64,000 nucleotides of DNA from Cryptomeria japonica (taxonomy: Eukaryota > Streptophyta > Pinopsida > Cupressales > Cupressaceae): assembly GCF_030272615.1 (NCBI RefSeq), contig NC_081412.1, positions 105,142,796 through 105,206,795 of the forward strand, given 5' to 3'. Under the pieces are notes generated by a model that was given only the letters and a program-made list of their open reading frames with translations, searched no databases and was not told the DNA's origin. The translations under genes and the position numbers were made by a program. This document shows, piece after piece, positions 56,441 to 64,000 of this stretch (its first letter is position 1; each line of letters opens with the position of its first letter).

Positions 56441-58400
56441 AAATAATCCTGAGATTACATCATCAAGAATTTTTTTTTTTTTTTTGAAATCGGAGGTGTC
56501 TTTCAAAACTTCAGAGAAGTCCAAATTTTACATAATATAAAGATATCGGAGGATCGGAACATCGGGCAAGTTCACAACCATCGAACTCTTCCAAAGACAA
56601 CTACAAGTCTGACTCTCTAATGGCACCGACTTCCTATAGACTCCCCTAAGCATGTTGGGTGATTGGGTAATTCTACAAGTGAGGAACTTTGTGACAAGGG
56701 GAAAAAGGAGGGGAAAAAATAAAGATCTACGTCTTACCAAAAGTTTAAAAAATTATGGGTAACACATAGGCTCTGAATAGGGACTAGGACTAGTAGGACA
56801 TAGAGAACTCCATAACTCAGACTACTGCATGAAAAATTGGGCAACAGAGTTAGGCGTAATAGAAGGAAAGGGTGTTTCTTGGTAGTAGGGTGGAGGGGCA
56901 ACTAGGCATAAGCTCAAAACTAACAAGTGAAAACCAAAAAAGAACACCAAAATAGGACCTAAATATATACAATGCCATAAGGGCCTTATATTAAAGGAGT
57001 GCAACACTATTCAAGAGAAACCATTTATGGGCTGGGGGAAATATATACATGTGTAGAACAAAGGGATTCAAACATATGAAATGATGAAAAACAAAAAAAT
57101 ATTTAATGAAAAATTCGGAGCCAGACTTTTGATTATAGCTACACAAAAGTTTCTTGCAGATGCATGCATGGCCAAACAACCACTCTTCATGACATACCCT
57201 TGAGACTAGACCCATTGCCTCTTCATGAATTGCTTGTAGTGACTGATAATAGTCCTTTTGGAAACATTTAACTAGTACTTTATGTCTCAGATCACATACC
57301 TCCTAGGTTTGATTCAAGATATCAGTGCATCTATCATGGCCCAACATGTATACTTTACTTGGTGATGGCTCAAGATTCTCAACGATTGAGGATTTATCAA
57401 TGATTTCATTAATAAGCAAATAATCATCAATAAGGGCCCTAGGGTTTTGCCTCAGGAGATGGATACCTTAGCTTCCCATTTCTACATGATAACATAAAGA
57501 AAGGAACTCATCACCATCATAACTATCCACAAGAATATGTCTCTCAGATTAATTAGATTTATGGAGGGATGACAGATGCTTAATCGACAGAGGATTTATC
57601 ACTTCAAAAAGAGAGGTATCTCTAACCTTGGTATCCTCATAAGACTCAATAGGGTAATACAGAGGATTTATAGGATTCCATTTAATTTCTATCTCTTGGG
57701 TCAAGAGTTGTTGTATAGGGAAGGAGAAAATATCTTCTTCAGGTGCTATACTTCGCACAAAGTCATCCGAGTCAATTAGAGGGCCATCAGAAGGAGTCTT
57801 TTTTTGGCTTACCCAAAGTAAAATAGGAGCCCGTGAATGATGTACATGATGAGATTTGATTATCATAGTCCAATAGCATAGGATCAAACCTCAGGAGGAC
57901 TTCATCTTCCCTTGCATACGAGAGCTCATCTCAAAGGGTGACTTGAGGCAATGTTTCCTTCTTTTCAACTCCATAGAAAATGCTTATGAACTTTTCTACT
58001 TCAACCTCAGTAATGTGACCTTTATCATTGATTATATCACACCAAAAGTTACCTTCAAAACCTTTCCAGAGCTATCTTGAAACATAAGCCCTTCTGAATT
58101 CTTTTGATGTCATCTCTTCTTTAGATATATCGAGCGATAGCTCTTTAGGCTCAACCGGTGTTCACGTTGAAAATGACTCGACCTTTACACTTCCCATCAG
58201 GTGTAATTTTTCTTTTGGGTGTTTGGCATGGACAATTCTGACCATGTAGCTTCAAAGCTTCTTCTTATTAGGCCAGAGGAAGCAGATGAGGATGACTCCC
58301 ATGTCTCTTCAGCTAAAATATAATAGGCTCCTTTTTCAAAATAGCTTACTTGGATATATCTCCTATACGTATCTCTTAACAATGATGTACCTATGTAATA
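56441..58400 (-). pseudogene. Unknown degenerate protein, N-terminal and middle part
   Basis: On the minus strand, from about 58380, frames read YIQVSYFEKGAYYILAEETW, then after changes GHITEVEVEKFI (about 58020), LRFDPMLLDYDNQISSC (about 57890) and the best ORF at 57887-57549. That ORF reads QLLTQEIEIKWNPINPLYYP and VRDTSLFEVINPLS. Weaker coding continues with LINEIIDKSSIVENLEPSPS (about 57420-57360), DLRHKVLVKCFQKDY and MGLVSRVCHEEW (57215). Close to the insertion it reads ILDDVISGLFSTLLGWQHE across the junction with 42913. I do not recognise a family or a catalytic motif. Its C-terminal part appears to be at 42135-42905, beyond the Tekay-like element. Stops throughout. Confidence 0.45.
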
Positions 58401-58673
58401 TTCAGCAAGATATCTTAATTTCCATTAATTTATTCCTCAAAATTATTTACAGGGTGAGACAATACTTGACTAACATTCTCTTTCAAATTTTAACCATCTA
58501 TTAACTTAGGCCTAGCCTAGAACTCTCCTCTAAGTCTATACACAAACAGAGTCGTCAGTCATCTTCCCAGAAGACTCAAATGTTTCCAAAGATAAGAATG
58601 CCCTGGTTTAGCAACCAGAACCACTAGTTCTCATGAATCTTCTAGTTTCATCCCTAGTAGAGTTGGCAAAATC

Positions 58674-58812
58674 TGTTGGTTAACAAATTTATCACCTAAC
58701 TCTATATTCTCACGTCCGCAAAGGTGACAATTGTAACCACAGTTGAACTAGTCTAAACAAAAAATCTACTGACTGATTCTCTTCTTATTTTACAAGGTTG
58801 TAGCTACCTTCA
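58674..58812 (+). repeat. 139-bp direct repeat, right copy
   Basis: It starts TGTTGGTTAACAAATTTATC and ends CTACCTTCA, the partner of 41434-41573. It is followed after three bases by the LTR of the third Copia element. No polypurine tract precedes it. Confidence 0.7.
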
Positions 58813-58815
58813 TAT

Positions 58816-60057
58816 TGTTGGAGATTTTTGGACATTGTTGTTGCTAGGATATGTTGTTCTCATTTATGTCAACATATTCCTGTGATTTTCTCTGGTGATT
58901 GTAGATTGAAAAGATCTTATGATCTGATTTGCAGTTTTTTTTGATGTATTGGTGCTTTAAAGAGCTCGATATTTCCTTTGGTACATTTCAGTGTGATTAG
59001 ATATTGAGCTATATTTTGGAAGATTGTTTGGGATGATCTTGTGTATCTTCATTTTAGGTGGATCATGATTTGGTTCTCTGCAAGTTATCTTTCTTCATGA
59101 CAGTTGTTGATTGGTTTTGTTCTTGAGTGTTCAGATGTTGATCGATGAAGATTTGATAAGTGGTGTTGGTGTAGTTGTTCTAATGATTCTAACGTGCTTG
59201 TTGATGTTTCCTAATTGTGTTCTATTTTTTTGGGTTTTCTGCATTGATTGTTGTGTAAGTTATTGATGGTTTTCATGAACTGGTGATGTTCTTCGTGTTA
59301 TGTGGTATTTCTAGTGGTGAAACATGTTACAGTTAATCTTGGTGTGATTTCTGATGGTGTTGAGCATTTGAGAATTTGAAATGGGTTCATGATATGTCAT
59401 GTAAATCATTATATTGTTCTGGTGGTTGATCTTTGTATCGTGTGATGTAATTTTGTATTTGTCATTTGAGGGTTTAGCCAACCTTGGTGTCAAGGTTGAT
59501 GAATTATATATATAGGTGATATTGTCATGTAATTTAGGTAGCTAGGTTGTGTCTGCATTATTAGAGAGAGGTTTAAGTATGAATAAGGATTCATCCTTGA
59601 TTAAGGAGAGATTGGTGTTGCTGAGTTGATATATGTGCTTAACCAAAACTATAATCAAGCATTTGGAGATGCTATTCTTTCAGTTCATTTCTTCTGGATT
59701 GAGTTTGAATCTTGTTGTAAGTCAATGAGACTTCCCTAAGGGTTGTAGCCTTCTAGGTCATTATCTTTTAAGAAATGAGCTCTAGGAAGTGTGCCTAAAT
59801 GTATGTGCATTCCCCATTGTAATATTTTCACAAACTACTGTAGAGTATCATCTTACTGTGGGTAGGTTCCCACCATTCTTTTTCCCTTAATCAGGTTTTC
59901 CACATCAAAATATTGGTATTGTGTGTTGTGCTTTCAATATTCTTATCTTTACCCTTGCTTTATTTTATCATAACAATATTCATGATTAAGTTTGTAGAAT
60001 CCGGTGAAGACTGTTTCACTCCCCCCTCTCAATCTTCCTTCATTGTTTCTGCCAACA
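58816..60057 (+). repeat. 5' LTR of the third Copia (1242 bp)
   Basis: It starts TGTTGGAGATTTTTGG and ends gtttctgccaaca. A TATA-like tatatatatagg is at about 59507-59518. The R/U5 block (tttttcccttaatcaggttttccaca) is at 59879-59904, and cactcccccctctc precedes the end. Confidence 0.85.
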
Positions 60058-60113
60058 ATTAGTATAAGAGCTAGATCCTCCGGAAGAATATTAACCACTT
60101 GAGGAGATCCGAG

Positions 60114-62866
60114 ATGGTAGTTGCAGGTGTTACCTTTAAGGAAAGTTTGAGGCTTGATGGAAGTAACTATTCTATATGGAAGAACTAGATGGAAGTGCAC
60201 TTGAAATGTCTTGGAGAAGATTACTGGAAGATTACAAAGAGTGCCTATTCTACTCCTCTGAATGGACTAGTTATTGTTGATAAGATCAAGGAAGTTGAAC
60301 ATAATATTAGAGTGAAGGAAGCATTGCTTAGTTCCCTAACTGATTCTAAGATGAAAAATGCAATGGGACTTCAAAACACACATGAAATCTGGGAGAAGCT
60401 TGAAATATTGTATGAAGGAGACAAACAAGTGAAAGTTGCTAAGATATAGAGTTTGAAAGGAAAATATGAGATGTTGAAGATGGGAGATGATGAGAACATA
60501 CATTATTTCATGGATAAGGTGAATGATCTTGTCTTAGGTATCAGATATGCTAGTGGAACCCTTGAAGAAGATGAAATTGTTGCTAAGGTGTTGAGATATT
60601 TGCCTCCTGGTTATAAGCATTAGTTTGCCACTATTGATGAGATCCAGAGTGTGACTACAGTGACAAGATATATGTTGGTTGGAAAGATTGCTACTTTTGA
60701 GATGAGTGAGTTTGGAGAGTCACATGGAAAGCCTAAGACAACATTTAGAGCATTGACATCTATATCGAGAAAGCATAAGTATGATCCTAATGAGTGCATA
60801 ATGTCTAGATAAGAAAGAGAGAGAAGAGAGATGGAAGAGAAAGAAAGAGAGTTGGATGAACTTGAAGCATTGATTTCCTAGAGATTGCCTAAAGGAGCTA
60901 GTAAGTATGATGAAAAAATTCCTTTTAAATGTTTCTCTTCTAATAAGATATGGCATTTTGCTTATAGATGCCTGAAGAGAATGGTTAACTATGACAGGCA
61001 CAAAAAGTTTGGTAAGCATGATAGGAATGATAGATATGAGAAGCATTAAAAGTATGATAAACCCTACAAGTCTAACCAGAAGTATAGGAATTAGAATAAC
61101 TTCTATTATGTTGTTGATGGTGTCACAAATGATGAATATGAAGGAGATGAAGTTGTATTTATTGTCATTAAGGAAGATGAACCTGTACCTGTTGATTCCA
61201 CAAGTTGTACTATTGAGGAGCAATATTTAGCTACTAATTTTGAAGAGAAAGATGAATGGGTGATTGAAAGTGGTTGTTTGCATCATATGACTAGTGATAA
61301 AACAAAACAATTGTGAGTATGGAAAGGTGTGATGGTGGAATAGTAAGATTTGGAGATGACAAAGCTTGCATGATCCATGGGAGAGGTTCTATTTCTTTTG
61401 ATGGTAAGCATAACACTGACGATGTCTTGTATGTTGAAGGTTTGAAGCATAATGTTTTGAGTGTTGGGTAGATGGTTGATAAAGGTTGTGATCTACAATT
61501 CAAGAATGGAAAATGCAAGATCCTAAATGCCTTCAGTATAGAGATTGCATTTGGAACCAAGATTGAAGGTAACATTTTTCATTTGAATGTCAGTGAGAAA
61601 AGTTGTTTAATTGCTCAAATAGATGAGAGTTGGTTGTGGCATAGGAGAATGTGTCATGTGAAATTTGATTCAATGATTAAGATCTTTTCTACACAAGCTG
61701 TTAGAAATCTGCCTAATATTGTTAAGCCTACTAATCTGATATGTAAGGAATGTTAGTTGGGTAAGAAAACAAGAATCTCTTTCAAGAGAAAATAGTATAC
61801 ATCTAATGGATTGCTAGCTCTTGTGCATACTGACCTATATGGACCTACAAATGTTAGAAGTGTGCAGGGTGACAGATGTTTCATGTTGCTAATTGATGAT
61901 TATTTCAGGATGATGTGGGTTATCTTTTTGAAGGAGAAATCAGAAGCACTAGACAAGTTCAAGTCATTCAAAGTAAAGGTGGAGACTGAATTTGGATTGA
62001 AGGTAAAGTGTCTGAGGTCTGATAGAGGTGGAGAATTTTGTTCCAGTGAGTTCAATTCATTCTGTGAAAAACATGAGATTAGAGGACAATTATCTGCTCC
62101 TAGAACCCCTCAGTCAAATGGAGTTGTTGAAAGGAAGAACATAACTATTTTGGATGTTGCAAGGACTATGCTGATTGAAGGAAATGTTTTGAAAATATAT
62201 TGGAGAGAAGCTATTAACATTGTTGTTTGCACATTCAACAAAGTTCATATTAAAGGTGATACCGGTAAGACCCCTTATGAGCTATGGTTTGGTCATGTTC
62301 CTACTGTGAGATATTTTAGAGTATTTGGTAGCAAATGTTATATCAAGAGAGATGAGGATATAGGAAAGTTTGATGATATAAGTTATGAAGGAATTTTCTT
62401 GGGATATTCTACCAAGAGCAAAGCCTATCGATGCTACAGTAAAAGACTGAGAAAGATAGTGGAAAGTACAAATGTGAAGGTAGATGAGAACCTTGGGTAA
62501 GAGATTGGAGCATGTGGATATGATGATGGAAAACATATTGTTCTAGCCCCTATTTAGACTGACAAACCAAAACAGATTGATCTGGAAGAGATAGTTAACC
62601 TGGATATTGTTGTTTTTGGTGAAGAAGTGTAGGATTAACTTGAAAATTGGAACAATCAAAAGACCTCCAGGTATGTAAGATTGAATCATTTAGAAAATCA
62701 GATTATTGGTGACAAAAATAAACATGTGATGACTAGAAGAAGGTTAGCTACTGAGAAGTACGTTTTATTTATAAAATTGAACCTAAAGATGTTAAATCTT
62801 GCAAAGGTGAAAATTGGATAAGAGCGATGGAAGAAGAACTAGATCAGATTGAAAAGAACAACACTT
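60114..62866 (+). pseudogene. Copia gag-protease-integrase, truncated at RT
   Basis: The ATG at 60114 starts gag (MVVAGVTFKESLRLDGSNY), frame 0, with stops near 60187, 60449, 60621, 60812, 60882, 61047 and 61095. The knuckle reads CFSSNKIWHFAYRC near 60932, with the second Cys and the Gly lost. The protease motif at about 61264 reads ESGCLHHMTSD, with Glu for the catalytic Asp. A frameshift near 61310 moves to frame 2. Integrase there is well kept: LWHRRMCHV, HTDLYGPT, LRSDRGGEF and PQSNGVVERKN, so all three catalytic acids are present. It ends with the line before RT (MEEELDQIEKNNTW), broken at 62866. Stops lie at 61757, 61795 and 62500. Confidence 0.9.
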
Positions 62867-64000
62867 GGTGGTGCAGGAGCATGTAGTGACTCAAGGGGAT
62901 CTAAATGTTTCAAATTTCTTGTTTCTTTTATGTAATAAGGTACATTGGACCATTTCATGATGTATTTTCAACTATGTAAGGCATTGATGCCATCTCATGC
63001 TATGTAACCTATCAAGACCTATTTGGTCAACTAGTGGTCAATGGTCACCCAAAGGTATCAAAGTGGGTGAGATCAATGTATTTAGAATATTTGAGCCAAA
63101 CTTGGCCTATTTTTCATGATTTTTATGAGTCTAGGTGAGTTTGATACGTTAGATTGAAAAGTTGTCAAAGTTGCATGACAATTTTTGCCTTTTTTAAAGA
63201 CAACTTTTGCAAAAAAAGGTGGTTGCCAACGGCCATAAGGTTCAAATGGTGGTTATACTTAGATGGAAGGATGTATTTGGTATATATAAACCTCTCTCAA
63301 ACCAATATGATGGTTTTTGATTTAATTTTTGGTGATTGAAAAAAAAAACTTCATTCTTTCCCTACAGATTTATTGTAAAAACACATGTTACAGACCTTAT
63401 ATCTTTATTGTATGGATTTATTGATAAAAGGAAGGCATATGGATTGTTATAAAAGATATATATATTTATTTTCCCACTATTTTGAATCCTTCATATTTGA
63501 GTGAGATCCATCCATTTTTCTAAAATTGGGTCTGAAAACCCTCATTTCCTAGGATTTTGTACAAAAATATTAATAACTTGACATTCCCCATTCCAAAATT
63601 CATTTCACTTAGTATAATTTCAGCTCCATGTATTTATTTTAAGATTACAAAACTTTTAGGGTCATCCATGGAGGGAGGAGTGAGTTTCATGAAGTTTTAA
63701 CCTGGCATATCTATGTGACAGGTTATGAATTTGTTGCTATTTTGAGTGTTGGATGAAATTGAAGATGTTTGGACCACAAATGATTGTGGATTTGGTGGAT
63801 TTAGAGATATTAGGAGGTGTTACAAGTGGTTTCATGTTTATTTGAATCATTTTGAGGGTACTTTCTTTGTAAAATTGACCTAATTAGGGCTCTAGGCCTA
63901 GTAGGTCAAATTTACATTTTGGGGGGTTGCATTAAGAGTCTGTTGGAAATTTGGAGGAATTGATTATATGTTACATTGATTTTTTTCATCTACGTCAATA
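62867..64000 (+). other. LTR-like non-coding sequence running out of the window
   Basis: The sequence starts TGGTGCAGGAGCATG exactly where the Copia polyprotein breaks. A TATA motif (TATATATAAA, 63281-63290) lies about 415 bases in, the position expected in the U3 of an LTR. No ORF with family features occurs to the window end. I read it as the 5' part of a long LTR of an unidentified element (inference), but the other end is not visible. Confidence 0.4.
63281..63290 (+). promoter_or_regulatory. Putative TATA box
   Basis: TATATATAAA followed by cctctctcaaacc, in the LTR-like sequence at the right edge. A promoter is likely only if the LTR reading is right. Confidence 0.4.

Larger units (their letters stand above)
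58816..62866 (+). mobile_element. Third Copia element, 3' truncated
   Basis: It has a 5' LTR (58816-60057), a decayed primer site (ttagtataagagct, 60059-60072) and a polyprotein from 60114 that breaks off at 62866, at the start of the RT domain. The sequence after the break (62867 onward) is unrelated and LTR-like, so the element was split by a later insertion or rearrangement. The family is close to the Copia at 21377-28091 by its integrase sequence, but the LTR differs. Confidence 0.85.

Overview
This window looks like gene-poor intergenic DNA from a large seed-plant genome, most likely a gymnosperm and probably a conifer. The evidence is dense nesting of plant-type LINE, Copia and Gypsy retroelements, A+T-rich composition, and PPR-gene relics of the mitochondrial/plastid RNA-editing (PLS) type. 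The gymnosperm assignment is my inference from the style of the LTRs and the PPR repeats. I see no intact host gene, tRNA, rRNA or CRISPR array. Nearly every coding stretch is broken by stops and frameshifts, so coding features are listed as pseudogenes unless stated otherwise.

Layout. 1-7110: an L1-type LINE (ORF1 tail, endonuclease-RT-RNase H ORF2), followed in the same orientation by a broken ~575-codon ORF of unknown family with a long coiled-coil end. 7115-10527: the 3' half of an LTR element carrying a coiled-coil protein and no visible polymerase; its LTR is split by a solo LTR of another family with a perfect 5-bp target duplication. 10915-11727: a PPR pseudogene. 12222-16912 (minus): a second, more complete copy of the coiled-coil LTR element, interrupted by an LTR of its own kind, next to a zinc-knuckle gag scrap and another LTR piece. 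17370-18430: a much older PPR relic. 18560-19314 (minus): an LTR-like segment with A+T palindromes.

19928-31054 is a chromodomain Gypsy element split by a complete Copia element (21377-28091). The Gypsy reading frame resumes exactly when the Copia element and one target-site copy are removed. A second Copia (31055-39260, minus) lies against the end of the Gypsy chromodomain. 40390-41400 is a scrap of a further Copia. 41434-58812 is a unit bounded by 140-bp direct repeats that carries an unrecognised, degenerate minus-strand protein. It was split by a 13.5-kb Tekay/Del-like chromovirus (42914-56435) with ~4.3-kb LTRs and a perfect GTACT target duplication. 58816-62866 is a third Copia, cut off at the start of its reverse transcriptase by another LTR-like sequence that runs out of the window.

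How it fits together: the window is a stack of successive insertions. The LTR elements use a tRNA-Met-type primer site (TGGTATCAGAGC or decayed forms) and polypurine tracts. The autonomous ones supply gag, protease, integrase, RT and RNase H. The coiled-coil elements show no enzyme domains and would have depended on others. The most unusual content is this recurring architecture: a globular N-terminal domain, a Lys/Pro-rich linker and a long coiled coil. It is seen behind a LINE and inside Copia-type LTRs, and a different, unnamed protein sits in the unit split by the Tekay-like element.
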